DNA of 34,981 nt from CAZDYP01 sp964509505 (GCA_964509505.1 CAZDYP010000032.1:1-34981); one strand, 5' to 3'; counted from the first letter of the stretch, positions 1 to 9,097 are shown. The notes: generated by a model not told the origin, from the sequence alone. Made by a program: numbers and translations.

Positions 1-1
1 C

Positions 2-3000
2 ATTGATACAGGCATCAACGCGGGCGTGATGAACGACTTTGACAATGAAGCACGGCCACAAGGCGGCACGTTTGACCTTGGCTTTGACGAATCACCCTAC
101 ACCGTGTCGGCGATTACGGGCTTGAGCGCCGCGAACAACAGCCCCAAAGCCCCCAGTAGTGCGGTGGCTTTCACAGCGACGATTAGCGCAGGCACGTGCG
201 CTGCATTCCAATGGAACTTTGGCGACGGCACGACGATAGCGAGCGGCGCGACGGTCACACACACCTATGCAGCGGCGGGAAGCTACACGGTGCGCGTCAC
301 GGCGACCAACAGCATCACCACAGTGGTGGCGACGACGCCTGTAACGATCACCTCGACTGGCATCACCATCACCGCCTACAACGACTTCAACAACTTTAAT
401 GCGCTGTCGGCGGCGAATGTGACCACCTTCGGCACTAGCTCGGGTGTGCTGAAAAATTTTGCTGATGGCAGCCTCACGGGCATCACGCTCACGACGACGG
501 GCGACACGCTTGCCCTCCTCAACAATGGCGCGCATCCCACAGGCGGCGACGCGTTCGCCATCTTTGGCGCATCAGGCGCCACCGCCAACGGCGCGGGACT
601 CCTCGACAACAGCAGCACCAATCCTATCACACTAACGTTGCAAGGTCTTACTGACAACCTCTTCTATGATTTGGTGTTGTATTCTGATCGTGCCTTCACA
701 CCGGGCACACGGCTCGTCGCCTACACCATCAGCGGCGCGGATTCATTCTCCAATACCAGCTCGGCTGGCTCGACCATCTCAGGCGCAAGCAACGAGACGG
801 CCAGCATGGACATCATGAACAACGCCGCGACGGGGCGTGTGGCGCGATTCTCGAACATTGACCCAGGGACGGATGGCAGAATCGTCATCGTGATTAGCAA
901 GGCAGGCGGCACGAATCAAGCAGTGCAAATCAACGCGCTACGTTTGCAATGGTTTAGCGGCCCGACGCCCATCACGGGCTTGAGCGCGACGAATGACAGC
1001 CCCCGTCCCTTAGGGTTGCCGGTCAATTTCGCGGCAACCGTCAGCGGCGGCAGCAACATCAGCTACACCTGGAACTTTGGCGATGGCACGGCGACGGCGA
1101 GCGGCGCAACTACATCACATAACTACGCGAGCGTTGGCAACTACACCGCGCGCCTCACGGCGACCAACAGCCTCAGTACCGTTGTAGCGACGACGCCTGT
1201 GACGGTGACGGCGGCTGTCAGTTGGCAGATAGACACGGCAGGCGCAACCGTTGACTTGAGCAACGTGAGCTGCCCCACCGCCTCGCTCTGCAAAGCGGTG
1301 GGCAACAATGGCGCGATTCTGTCGTGGAACGGTTCGACGTGGAGCGGCGAGTCGTCGGGTGTGCCGACCGATTACATCAACGGCATTAGCTGTCCCACCA
1401 GCGCCTTCTGCAAAGCCGTCACGGGTAGCGGCGTCATCCTCTCGTGGAACGGCTCGACATGGACGCAAGACACGACGGGCTTCGTCGGCACATTGTACAC
1501 GGTCAGTTGCGCGAGCAGCACCTTCTGCGTCGCAGTCGGCGCGAACTTCTTGACGAACATCTACGTTTGGAATGGTTCGACATGGTCAGATGCAACGTCG
1601 GGTTCGACGGAAACGCTGTGGGGTGTGAGCTGCATCAGCAGCGTGTTCTGCAAAGCCGTCGGCGACAATGGCACCATCTTGTCGTGGAATGGCACTGCCT
1701 GGAGCGCGAACACGTCTGGTACATCACAACAACTCAACGCCGTGGATTGCGCGACGACCACGTTCTGCAAAGCGGTCGGCGCGGGTGGCACGATTCGCAC
1801 CTGGAATGGCGCCGCATGGAGCGGTGACACATCAGGCACAAGTGCCATCCTTATGAGTGTGAGTTGCCCCACCAGCACGCTCTGTAAGGCAGTGGGTGCA
1901 GGCGGCGTCATTCGCTCTTGGGATGGTTCGGTCTGGAGCGCGGAAACATCCAACACGACGCAACAACTGTTGGGCGTGGATTGTTTCAACAGTTCTCTGT
2001 GTATCGCGGTGGGCGGCGGCGGCACGATTCGACGCTTGGGGTCTGCGCCCGTCACACCGCCCTTGCCGCCGACCATCGGGGGCACGCCGCTGCGCACGAC
2101 GATGGCAGGACAACTCTATCAGTTCACGCCGACGGCGAGCGACCCGCTCAATCGTCCACTCACCTTCATCGTGACCAACAAACCCGTGTGGGCGACGTTC
2201 TACACGGCAACGGGTGTGTTGAGCGGCACGCCGAGCGCAGGCAATGTCGGCACGTACGTGAACATCAGCATCGGCGTCAGCAATGGGGTTTCGACGACGA
2301 ACCTGCTGCCGTTCGATTTGACAGTGAACCCTGCGCCCGCCGCGAACCCCTTGCCTTATGATCCGCAGAGCATGGTATTCCGCGCGGCATTGGGCGATGA
2401 CTTCATCACGCAAACGCTGCGTCTCCCCGTCAGCAACACCACCGAAGCGCAGACGGCGTTCAATGGTATCAATTTCATCACGTGGAGCACGGTCAATGCC
2501 GGTTGGCTATCGTCCAGCGAAGCCGTGCGACAAGTTAGACCGAACAAAGCGCAGTTCACGGCGCTTGGCACATACACTCGCACCATCACCGGCATTTACA
2601 AGAGCCAACCCATCACCATCCCTGTGACCATCATCGTTGACCCGCCGCAATTGCGCGTCAGTCGTTACGAGTTGCGCTTTAGCGGCGAAACGACCGGCCC
2701 CATTGCCAGCCAAGCCGTGCGTATTCAAAGCACCAGCTCGATCTCGCCGGTCAATTGGACGGCAACTTCCAATCAAACTTGGGTGACGTTGAGCGCGTTG
2801 AGTGGCGCGACGCCTTACACGCTCACCTTGGGCGTTGACTTGACGAAGATTCCCACGCCGGGCACCTATACGGCAACCGTCACGCTCAAAGATGCGAATG
2901 GTTTGGAAACTCCCATCATCGTCATCGCTACCATCGTCGCGCCGGGCGCATTGCCAATTGAATTGCTCGCGCTCGAAGTGACGCAGGGCGTGCAAAATCA

Positions 3001-5284
3001 ACAGAACGCTATGGAGTTGGTGGCGGGACGGCGCACCTTTGTGCGCGCGCATGTGCGTAGCGCCACAGGCATCAACATCGCCAACGTCACGGCGCAGCTC
3101 ACAGTGACACAAGGCGCGAACGCGCAACGGCTCGACGCGCAGAACACGAGTGGCTCCATCACAATCTTGCCTTCGCCCAACCCGTTGAACACCAACGACA
3201 GTTTCTTGTTCGAGTTGCCCAGCAGTTATTTGACAGGCACCGTGACGGTGGAGCTCAAGGGCGTCAGTCATCCAATAGCTTGCCGCGATGCAAACAACAC
3301 CGCCAACGACTGCAAGGCAATGGTGACGTTCTCGCAAAACTTACCTGCGATGCCTATCAAATTCTTCTTGACGGCATTCCAATACAATGGGCTTACCTAC
3401 ACGTCGAACATGAATCACGTCAGCTACGGGCAGCAGGCGTTACAGAGCTATCTGCCGTTATCAGGCTTGACGGTCAGCACCGCCGATACGGTGATTGCGT
3501 ATGCGGGCGACAAAATCGCAAGCAACTTTTTGGCGTTGACGCGCAGCATCTATCGCAACGATGGCAGACCCAAGCAACATTATCACAGCCTGCTCTCGAC
3601 AGTGGGCAATGGTCATTTGGGCGGCGTCGCCTACAAACCTGGTTTCGAAGGCGTCTCCTCCATTGGACTCGGCACGTTCTTGAACATCGTGCCGCACGAA
3701 ATTGGTCACAACTTGGGCTTGGGACATGCGAACTGCGGCAACCCAGCCAGCATTGATTTCACCCTGCCCGTCACCATCAGCGCAGGGACCGTCGCCACCG
3801 CAACCTACTACGGCTTCGACATTAACAAACTCGCTGCGCTTGCTCCACAGACGTATGAGGTGATGGGCTATTGCCCACCCAGTTGGTCTTCCTACGAAAC
3901 ATTCCGTCGTAGTATGGCGAGTTTGAAAACGAAATACGGGCGCGGCTTGGATGGCGGCGACTATTATCGCGACCTGTTAGGGCAACGGGTGTTAGCGCCT
4001 GCGGGTAGCGACGTGATTTACGTCAGCGGCATCGTCACCGGCACGCAAGTCGGTGTTATCCAATCCGTGTTTGGGCATGTCTCCGACAGCCCCATTACCA
4101 CACCCGACCCGGGCCCCTTTGTCTTGCGTTTGGAAAATGGCAGTGGCGGCGTCGTGGCAACCTACAACATCGCCGCCGATGGGGAAGATGAGGAAGGGCA
4201 TAACTTCTTCACGGTTGCCTTGCCGCACAAGCTGAGCAGCGCGGGCGCCATCAAGAAGATCGTGTTGTTGTACGGCAGCACCGTGTTGCATAGCGTCACC
4301 GCCTCCAACAACGAACCCATCGTGTCCAACGGCAGCACGCAATACGCCTCAGCCTCACAGCTCAATGTGTCGTGGACGAACAGCGACGCCGACAGCAACC
4401 CATTGAACTATCTGCTCGAGTACAATCCTGATGGGACATGGCGCACGGCGGCGCTGGGCAATGTCAACGCGACCAACTTCACCGTGTCCATTGATCCGAG
4501 CCTGTGGCCGGGCACCAACGCCGGACAGTTGCGCGTCGGTGTGAACGACGGCTTCTATACGACGTGGTACACCTTCACGCAAAGCTTCACCGTAACCAGA
4601 AAGGTGCCTGTGGCTGGCATTGTCAGCGCACCTGACAGAGACATGGCGGTTGGTGATCAACAAATCAATTTGCGTGGACAAGGTTTTGATCGTGAGAGTG
4701 GACAGCTCAGTGGTCCGAGCCTACGTTGGTGGTCTGACCGCGATGGCTTGCTAGGCACGGGTGACAGTTTGAGCGTCTTCGCCGATGCATTGTCGGAAGG
4801 GCGCCACACCATCACCCTTGAGGCAATTGATGGCAACGGCAATAGCAGCTTCATTACCGATGTCAACAGCATACCATCCGACTTCTCAGGGTTGCTAAAC
4901 AGCTTCGTCGTGGAAATCTATCGCAATCGTCCATCGTTGCCAGCGCAATTGAGCGTGACGCCCAGCACGTTGGAGGTATCGGTGGCGATGGGGCAGCTAG
5001 CGACGACGACGTTGCCCGTCCGCAACGCAGGCGATGGCGCATTGAGTTGGACGGTCAGCGCGAATCCAGCACCGAGTTGGTTGACGTTCTCGGCGACGAG
5101 CGGCGCGACGCCCAACGACCTGCAAGTCACGGTCAACGCCAGCAGTTTGGCGACGGGCATCTATACAGGCACGTTGACGTTCCAGACGACGGGCGCGAAC
5201 CCGCAAACGCTCACCGCGCCATACAGTGTGCAAGTGGTTGGCTTGCCACAGCGCAACGTCTATCTGCCGTTGATCGTGCGGTAA
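2..5284 (+). CDS. Large secreted PKD / beta-propeller / metzincin-like multidomain protein (5' truncated)
   Basis: The reading frame is open to the window edge, so the true start lies upstream; the ATG at 29 is internal. The first visible residues (DTGINAGVMNDFDNEARPQG) resemble the end of a parallel beta-helix domain. Then follow a PKD domain (about 110-350, WNFGDGT), a lectin-like stretch, a second PKD (about 965-1215), seven repeats of about 39 residues (about 1245-2040), each with a C-x5-C pair and most with a WNGSxW motif, suggesting a seven-bladed propeller, a He_PIG/cadherin-like module (about 2060-2330) and BACON/Ig-like modules. The catalytic core has the zinc motif HEIGHNLGLGH (3695-3727) and a Met-turn-like VMGYC near 3860, typical of metzincin proteases. 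Another BACON-like module (about 4940-5245) precedes the C-terminus VYLPLIVR, a tail I associate with secreted Chloroflexota proteins. Probably a cell-surface or secreted protease; substrate unknown. Domain names are by eye. Confidence 0.85.
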   Translation: MDTGINAGVMNDFDNEARPQGGTFDLGFDESPYTVSAITGLSAANNSPKAPSSAVAFTATISAGTCAAFQWNFGDGTTIASGATVTHTYAAAGSYTVRVTATNSITTVVATTPVTITSTGITITAYNDFNNFNALSAANVTTFGTSSGVLKNFADGSLTGITLTTTGDTLALLNNGAHPTGGDAFAIFGASGATANGAGLLDNSSTNPITLTLQGLTDNLFYDLVLYSDRAFTPGTRLVAYTISGADSFSNTSSAGSTISGASNETASMDIMNNAATGRVARFSNIDPGTDGRIVIVISKAGGTNQAVQINALRLQWFSGPTPITGLSATNDSPRPLGLPVNFAATVSGGSNISYTWNFGDGTATASGATTSHNYASVGNYTARLTATNSLSTVVATTPVTVTAAVSWQIDTAGATVDLSNVSCPTASLCKAVGNNGAILSWNGSTWSGESSGVPTDYINGISCPTSAFCKAVTGSGVILSWNGSTWTQDTTGFVGTLYTVSCASSTFCVAVGANFLTNIYVWNGSTWSDATSGSTETLWGVSCISSVFCKAVGDNGTILSWNGTAWSANTSGTSQQLNAVDCATTTFCKAVGAGGTIRTWNGAAWSGDTSGTSAILMSVSCPTSTLCKAVGAGGVIRSWDGSVWSAETSNTTQQLLGVDCFNSSLCIAVGGGGTIRRLGSAPVTPPLPPTIGGTPLRTTMAGQLYQFTPTASDPLNRPLTFIVTNKPVWATFYTATGVLSGTPSAGNVGTYVNISIGVSNGVSTTNLLPFDLTVNPAPAANPLPYDPQSMVFRAALGDDFITQTLRLPVSNTTEAQTAFNGINFITWSTVNAGWLSSSEAVRQVRPNKAQFTALGTYTRTITGIYKSQPITIPVTIIVDPPQLRVSRYELRFSGETTGPIASQAVRIQSTSSISPVNWTATSNQTWVTLSALSGATPYTLTLGVDLTKIPTPGTYTATVTLKDANGLETPIIVIATIVAPGALPIELLALEVTQGVQNQQNAMELVAGRRTFVRAHVRSATGINIANVTAQLTVTQGANAQRLDAQNTSGSITILPSPNPLNTNDSFLFELPSSYLTGTVTVELKGVSHPIACRDANNTANDCKAMVTFSQNLPAMPIKFFLTAFQYNGLTYTSNMNHVSYGQQALQSYLPLSGLTVSTADTVIAYAGDKIASNFLALTRSIYRNDGRPKQHYHSLLSTVGNGHLGGVAYKPGFEGVSSIGLGTFLNIVPHEIGHNLGLGHANCGNPASIDFTLPVTISAGTVATATYYGFDINKLAALAPQTYEVMGYCPPSWSSYETFRRSMASLKTKYGRGLDGGDYYRDLLGQRVLAPAGSDVIYVSGIVTGTQVGVIQSVFGHVSDSPITTPDPGPFVLRLENGSGGVVATYNIAADGEDEEGHNFFTVALPHKLSSAGAIKKIVLLYGSTVLHSVTASNNEPIVSNGSTQYASASQLNVSWTNSDADSNPLNYLLEYNPDGTWRTAALGNVNATNFTVSIDPSLWPGTNAGQLRVGVNDGFYTTWYTFTQSFTVTRKVPVAGIVSAPDRDMAVGDQQINLRGQGFDRESGQLSGPSLRWWSDRDGLLGTGDSLSVFADALSEGRHTITLEAIDGNGNSSFITDVNSIPSDFSGLLNSFVVEIYRNRPSLPAQLSVTPSTLEVSVAMGQLATTTLPVRNAGDGALSWTVSANPAPSWLTFSATSGATPNDLQVTVNASSLATGIYTGTLTFQTTGANPQTLTAPYSVQVVGLPQRNVYLPLIVR

Positions 5285-5308
5285 ATCTATCTCCGTAAAC
5301 ACAAGCGC

Positions 5309-5348
5309 AAAGACCCGAAAGGTTTGGCAATCTTTCGGGTCTTTTTTT
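5309..5348. terminator. Bidirectional rho-independent terminator
   Basis: Perfect 12-bp stem AAGACCCGAAAG (5310-5321) / CTTTCGGGTCTT (5332-5343), 10-nt loop, T tract on the plus strand and a short A run at the other side. It lies between the convergent protease and kinase genes, so it can serve both. Confidence 0.9.
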
Positions 5349-5394
5349 CTTGCAACACCAATCACTCCTTATATGAGCGAAAACTGTTTGCGCG

Positions 5395-7125
5395 TCACCG
5401 ACTCGGCGTCCCCGTCGCCGTCACCACCCCAGTGGCTTGCGCGGTAGGGGTGACAACGACGGTGGTCGTCGCCGCGATAGTTGGCGTGAGCGCGGGCGCG
5501 CGGGTCGGCGCCGGCGTATCGGGGGGGCGAGTCGCAATCGGCGCGAGCGTCGGCGCAATGGGAGGTGATGGCGACAGCGTCGTTTGCGGTGTTGCCGTTG
5601 GCGCAACGCTATTTGCTGGCGGCGCAGCAGACGGATGGCGTAGTTTCGCATGCGCGATGAGTTGACCATCCGCGCTCTCAAGCTTATCCAGCTTCACGGG
5701 GCCATTCTCAAAGGCGCGACTCAAGCCGCGATTGAGCCCGTCCGAGATAATGTCGCGCACGACGTAGGGCGTGTAGTTATTCACGGTCTCGATGCGCGCT
5801 TGCGCCGCCTCGCTCACGACGAACACGCGCGTATCAATGTAATAGACGCCAAACGCGCTAATCACTTCCATTTGAATGATTTCTCTCGGCTTCAAATGCA
5901 CTTTGAAAATGGGCAAGATGCCATCGCGTAAATTCAGCGCGTGGATGTATTGATCCACCTCGCTTTGCAGCGCCGCCTCTGTGAACACCGTCGGCTGATC
6001 GTGTTTGAATTGACTCCAGTTCCACGCATATTCGGCGGCGGTGCGCTCGGCAACATTGGCGGTGATGAGCGTGCCTGCGACGACGGCGGCGAGCAAGAGG
6101 ATGAGCAAGATGAGCGCTAGTCGGATGGTCATACGCACGCTCCAGCCAATGGCGCGGCGGATGCTTCGCCATAACGCACGCCACGCTTGCTTGATGCGTT
6201 CGCTAAAGGCGAGAGGCTTCCTGGGCTGGTTGGCAAGGTTGACCTTCGTATCGGCAAACTGACCAATCGTGGGCATTCGCACCAATGGCGTCACGTCGCC
6301 CGAACCTTCGATCGTCGTCTTTTGTAATTCGGTAGAAAATTCTTCGGCGGTGCGATGGCGCTCGTTGCGATCCTTGGCAAGCGCGCGCATCAACACGGCT
6401 TCGAGGCTGCGCGGCAAGGAAGGATCGAAGTGGCGCGGCGAGGGGGGATTCTCGTACACTTGTTGATGCAGTAATGCCAGCGGCGTGTCGGCTTGAAAGG
6501 CCGTGCGCCCCGCCAGCAATTCGTACAGCACCATCGCCAATGAGTAGATGTCCGCGCGCCCATCGAGCTTCTCGCCCATCACTTGCTCGGGCGCCATGTA
6601 AGCGGGTGTGCCAACCGTCGTGCCCGCTTCCGTATAAAGCGAGCCTTCGCCCATCTGCGCCAGTCCAAAATCGGACAGCATGGGACGTCCATCGGCGTTG
6701 ATCAAAATGTTGTTCGGTTTGATGTCACGATGCACGATGCCGCGCGTGTGCGCGTAAGCCAGCGCTTGCGCGATGGGGATGATGGTGGGAATCGCCATAT
6801 CGGGCGGTAATTGCTTGTCTTTGTAATCGCGCAAGCTGCCGCCCGTGATGAGTTCCATCACGATGTAGAGGATGCTGCGCTCCGTATCATCGCCAAAATC
6901 ATAAATGGGGACGATGTGCGGATGGCTGAGTTGCGCGACGGCTTTCGCTTCGCGGATGAACCGCTGGCGAAAAATCTGATCACGCGCTTGCAGCCCCGCC
7001 AACACTTTGATGGCTACAAAACGGTTGAGGTTGGTCTGACGCGCGCGATAGACGCTCGCCATGCCACCCTGTCCGATCAATTCGATGATCTCATAATTGC
7101 CAAGAGTTTGACCGACCAAATCCAT
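5395..7125 (-). CDS. Transmembrane Ser/Thr protein kinase (PknB-like)
   Basis: Predicted 576-residue membrane kinase. The N-terminal Hanks-type domain (about residues 11-270) has the glycine loop GQGGMASVY (about 18-26), ATP-anchoring Lys40 in VAIKVL, catalytic loop HRDIKPNN, DFG motif DFGLAQ and activation segment GTPAYMAPEQ, so it should be active. A juxtamembrane basic stretch leads to one membrane helix (about 335-355, RLALILLILLLAAVVAGTL). The outer part is a small alpha/beta-looking domain of about 130 residues without recognised sensor repeats (no PASTA), followed by a Pro/Thr/Ala-rich tail of about 80 residues. The start ATG at 7125 fits the kinase N-terminus; no strong ribosome site is visible. 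It is the last gene of a long minus-strand run. Targets cannot be inferred. Confidence 0.93.
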   Translation of the reverse strand: MDLVGQTLGNYEIIELIGQGGMASVYRARQTNLNRFVAIKVLAGLQARDQIFRQRFIREAKAVAQLSHPHIVPIYDFGDDTERSILYIVMELITGGSLRDYKDKQLPPDMAIPTIIPIAQALAYAHTRGIVHRDIKPNNILINADGRPMLSDFGLAQMGEGSLYTEAGTTVGTPAYMAPEQVMGEKLDGRADIYSLAMVLYELLAGRTAFQADTPLALLHQQVYENPPSPRHFDPSLPRSLEAVLMRALAKDRNERHRTAEEFSTELQKTTIEGSGDVTPLVRMPTIGQFADTKVNLANQPRKPLAFSERIKQAWRALWRSIRRAIGWSVRMTIRLALILLILLLAAVVAGTLITANVAERTAAEYAWNWSQFKHDQPTVFTEAALQSEVDQYIHALNLRDGILPIFKVHLKPREIIQMEVISAFGVYYIDTRVFVVSEAAQARIETVNNYTPYVVRDIISDGLNRGLSRAFENGPVKLDKLESADGQLIAHAKLRHPSAAPPANSVAPTATPQTTLSPSPPIAPTLAPIATRPPDTPAPTRAPALTPTIAATTTVVVTPTAQATGVVTATGTPSR

Positions 7126-7140
7126 CGTGGACTCACTTTG

Positions 7141-7197
7141 AATTTTTGATTTTGATTTTGATTGCGACGCTGCAATCTGAAATCTAAAATCGAAAAT
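7141..7197. repeat. AT-rich short tandem repeat with inverted arms
   Basis: TTTTGA-type units on the left and period-7 units AATCTGA, AATCTAA, AATCGAA on the right, around a GC-rich centre (GCGACGCTGC). The arms are roughly complementary. It fills the space between the kinase start and the LLM oxidoreductase stop. Confidence 0.7.
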
Positions 7198-8188
7198 GGG
7201 GGATCACTTGTGTCCCAAGCACCTCAAGGGCTGCGAGCGGGTCGGGACCGAGCGGGGGACCGAAACTCAGATGCCGCGCACCCAGCGCCGCCAATCCCTC
7301 ACAACGTCGCATCACATCAGTTGCCGTCCCTACAATACCAATCTGCAACATCGCCTCAGTGACTAAGCGCTTGCCTTTCGTCAGATTGCCTTCGACAATC
7401 ACAGCTTGTCGCAACGGTGCGAAGTCGTCGGCGCTCAGTCCTAACTGCTGCAGGATGAGCGGGCTCAGAGTGTGACCATAATACGCGATTTTCTCCACCA
7501 ACGCGTCACGCGCCGCTTCGCGGTCATTGGCAATCGCACACCACACGCACGCGGCAACATCCACATCGGCAAAAGCGCGCCCCGTGCGCGCTGCGCCTTG
7601 CTCGATCAACGGCTTGACATTGGCGAAATGTTCAGGCGGAAAGAGCAATGGCAAGCCGCCATCCGCCAGCTCACCCATCAGTCGTAACATACGCGCACTC
7701 ATCGCGCCCAGATAAATCGGGATGCGACGCACGGGCGTGTGTGGCGCGCGTAAGTATGCCTCATGTGTCCATCCTTTGACAAATGCGCCGTTGGCGGCAA
7801 CGCGCTCGCCAGCCCATAAACGACGCAGTACGACGATGGATTCGCGCATCGCCGCGAGTGGTTGCGCTTGTGTGACGCCAACCCAACTGAGGAAGTCGCC
7901 TGCGCCGGCGCCCAAACCGAGATTGAAACGCCCATGCGACAACTCATCAAGCGTCGCGGCCTGCATTGCAATCTCTGCGAGGTTCATGGTGTATGGATTG
8001 ACGATACACGTGCCAATTTCAATACGCGTCGTAGCTTGCGCGACCGCCGACAGGATAACCCACGCGCTCCGCAAAAACAAATCATGGCTGACCCAAAACT
8101 GAGCGAAGCCCAGACGCTCGGCGGCTTGCGCGAGCTCGATATAACGAGCGATGGGTAAATCATTGTTCAAACGCAATGAGAATTTCAT
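7184..8188 (-). CDS. LLM-class (luciferase-like) F420-dependent oxidoreductase
   Basis: 334 residues with the bacterial luciferase-like TIM-barrel fold. Family signatures seen: N-terminal ERLGFAQFWVSHD, TRIEIGTCIVNPYTMNLAEIA (the strand binding flavin or deazaflavin), TLDELSHGRFNLGLGAG and C-terminal AALGARHLSFGPP. Closest in style to the 5,10-methylene-tetrahydromethanopterin reductase-like group, which usually uses F420, but FMN cannot be excluded. ATGAAATTC at 8188 starts right at the first strand of the fold; no clear Shine-Dalgarno sequence is visible. The C-terminal codons run to the edge of the AT-rich repeat at 7141-7197. It is downstream of RidA on the same strand; substrate not predictable. 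Confidence 0.88.
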   Translation of the reverse strand: MKFSLRLNNDLPIARYIELAQAAERLGFAQFWVSHDLFLRSAWVILSAVAQATTRIEIGTCIVNPYTMNLAEIAMQAATLDELSHGRFNLGLGAGAGDFLSWVGVTQAQPLAAMRESIVVLRRLWAGERVAANGAFVKGWTHEAYLRAPHTPVRRIPIYLGAMSARMLRLMGELADGGLPLLFPPEHFANVKPLIEQGAARTGRAFADVDVAACVWCAIANDREAARDALVEKIAYYGHTLSPLILQQLGLSADDFAPLRQAVIVEGNLTKGKRLVTEAMLQIGIVGTATDVMRRCEGLAALGARHLSFGPPLGPDPLAALEVLGTQVIPHFRF

Positions 8189-8202
8189 GGTGCGCCATAG
8201 GA

Positions 8203-8303
8203 GAGATTAGGGGAGATAAAGGGAAGTTAGGGAAAATAAACCTTGCGACCGACGCGCTTTTATTTCCCCTAATCTCTTCTTAATTTCCCCTAATTTCCTT
8301 TAA
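8203..8303. repeat. AATTAGGGGAAAT-type repeat with inverted arms
   Basis: Left part carries GAGATTAGGGGAGATAAAGG and GTTAGGGAAAATAAA; right part carries the complementary TTTATTTCCCCTAATCTC and AATTTCCCCTAATTTCC. The two sides can fold into a long imperfect hairpin. The right side runs into the end of the RidA gene and supplies its last codons and TAG stop. A related sequence (AGGGGAATTAGGGCAGGTTAG on the minus strand) ends the homoisocitrate dehydrogenase gene near 27105. Confidence 0.65.
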
Positions 8304-8679
8304 TAGCGTCCACTTCGATTTCCACGAGCGCGTCGCTTGGCACGAGTGACTGCACGACGACGAGCGAGTTGGCGGGACGAATCTCGCCAAAGACCTCGCC
8401 GTGCGCGCGCGCGACGGGTTCCCAATGGTCGTAGCGTGTGAGATAGATGCGCGTGCGAATCACATCACTCAGCTGTGCGCCTGCTTCATGCAAGGCGCGC
8501 TCGATTTTTTGCAAGCTGTAACGCGCTTGTCCCGCCGGATCGCCCGCGCACACGATGCGCCCTTGCTCATCGCTCGCCGTCGTGCCTGAAACACAAATTA
8601 CGTTGCCGACCCGCACGGCGCGCGAATAGCCCGCGAGCTTTTCCCAAGGGGTGTGGGAGGAGATGAGTTGGTGTGTCAT
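8290..8679 (-). CDS. RidA / YjgF-YER057c-UK114 family protein
   Basis: 129 residues, the normal length of this trimeric family, whose best-known members hydrolyse reactive enamine/imine intermediates from PLP enzymes. Family signatures: GNVICVSGTTASDEQG, GQARYSLQKIERALHEAGA, the VIRTRIYLTRYDHW segment holding the conserved substrate-carboxylate arginine, and C-terminal LVEIEVDAI. It may be a general deaminase or a pathway-specific homologue; sequence alone cannot decide. The start codon lies only 4 nt from a GTTGGAT repeat array, so no Shine-Dalgarno sequence is present, and the last residues and stop come from another repeat. Confidence 0.9.
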   Translation of the reverse strand: MTHQLISSHTPWEKLAGYSRAVRVGNVICVSGTTASDEQGRIVCAGDPAGQARYSLQKIERALHEAGAQLSDVIRTRIYLTRYDHWEPVARAHGEVFGEIRPANSLVVVQSLVPSDALVEIEVDAIKGN

Positions 8680-8683
8680 AGAA

Positions 8684-8890
8684 GTTGGATGGTTGGATGG
8701 TTGGATGGTTGGACGTTGGATGGTTGGATGGTTGGATGGTTGGACGTTGGATGGTTGGATGNNNNNNNNNNNNNNNNNNNNNNNNNNNNNNNNNNNNNNN
8801 NNNNNNNNNNNNNNNNNNNNNNNNNNNNNNNNNNNNNNNNNNNNNNNNNNNNNNNNNNNNNGTTGGATGGTTGGATGTTGGATGGTTGGA
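8684..8890. repeat. GTTGGAT/GGTTGGAT short tandem array interrupted by an assembly gap
   Basis: Before the gap, units of 7, 8, 8 and 8 nt (GTTGGAT, GGTTGGAT, GGTTGGAT, GGTTGGAC) form a 31-nt higher-order unit repeated at 8684-8714, 8715-8745 and from 8746. After the gap (8862 on) GTTGGATGGTTGGATGTTGG continues. The true copy number is hidden by 100 N. Confidence 0.95.
8762..8861. other. Assembly gap (100 N)
   Basis: Exactly 100 N inside a tandem repeat array, a typical scaffold gap of unknown true length. Confidence 0.98.
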
Positions 8891-9049
8891 GCTTTGAATG
8901 GGCGTGTTAAGCTGCTTGGCGATAATGGTGCATTCGATAATAAGCGGTTCGACTACTTTAGTCGGAGCATATTCAAACAACACAACTTGTTCGAGATGTT
9001 CAACTATTTCATTAGCCGAGCCGATTGAGGTGCGCCAAAATGATTTCGC
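8888..9049 (-). pseudogene. C-terminal remnant of a four-helix-bundle (23S rRNA intervening-sequence-type) protein
   Basis: On the minus strand this stretch reads, without a start codon, SIGSANEIVEHLEQVVLFEY, a spacer, then CTIIAKQLNTPIQS. This matches the second half of PF05635-type four-helix-bundle proteins (the pattern GSANE-hxxHLxxAxxLxY followed by a helix with GKQLNxLIQ). The first two helices are missing: upstream the frame runs straight into a 21-nt tandem repeat (9051-9092), downstream into the GTTGGAT array. The remnant is therefore bracketed by short tandem repeats. Family assignment is from memory of the pattern and covers only about 50 residues. Confidence 0.6.
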
Positions 9050-9050
9050 T

Positions 9051-9097
9051 TCCAACCGCCAACTTCTAACCTCCAACCGCCAACTTCTAACCTCCAA
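9051..9097. repeat. 21-nt tandem repeat built of three heptamers
   Basis: Two perfect copies of TCCAACCGCCAACTTCTAACC (9051-9071, 9072-9092) and a partial third. Each copy is three 7-nt units (TCCAACC, GCCAACT, TCTAACC). The stop codon of the M20 peptidase (9087-9089) lies inside it. Confidence 0.95.

Noticed and set aside
8684..8890. CRISPR-like array
   Set aside because: Units are 7-8 nt without unique spacers, and no cas genes are present.
8888..9049. Avd gene of a diversity-generating retroelement
   Set aside because: No reverse transcriptase, template repeat or variable target gene is visible; only the fold family is shared.
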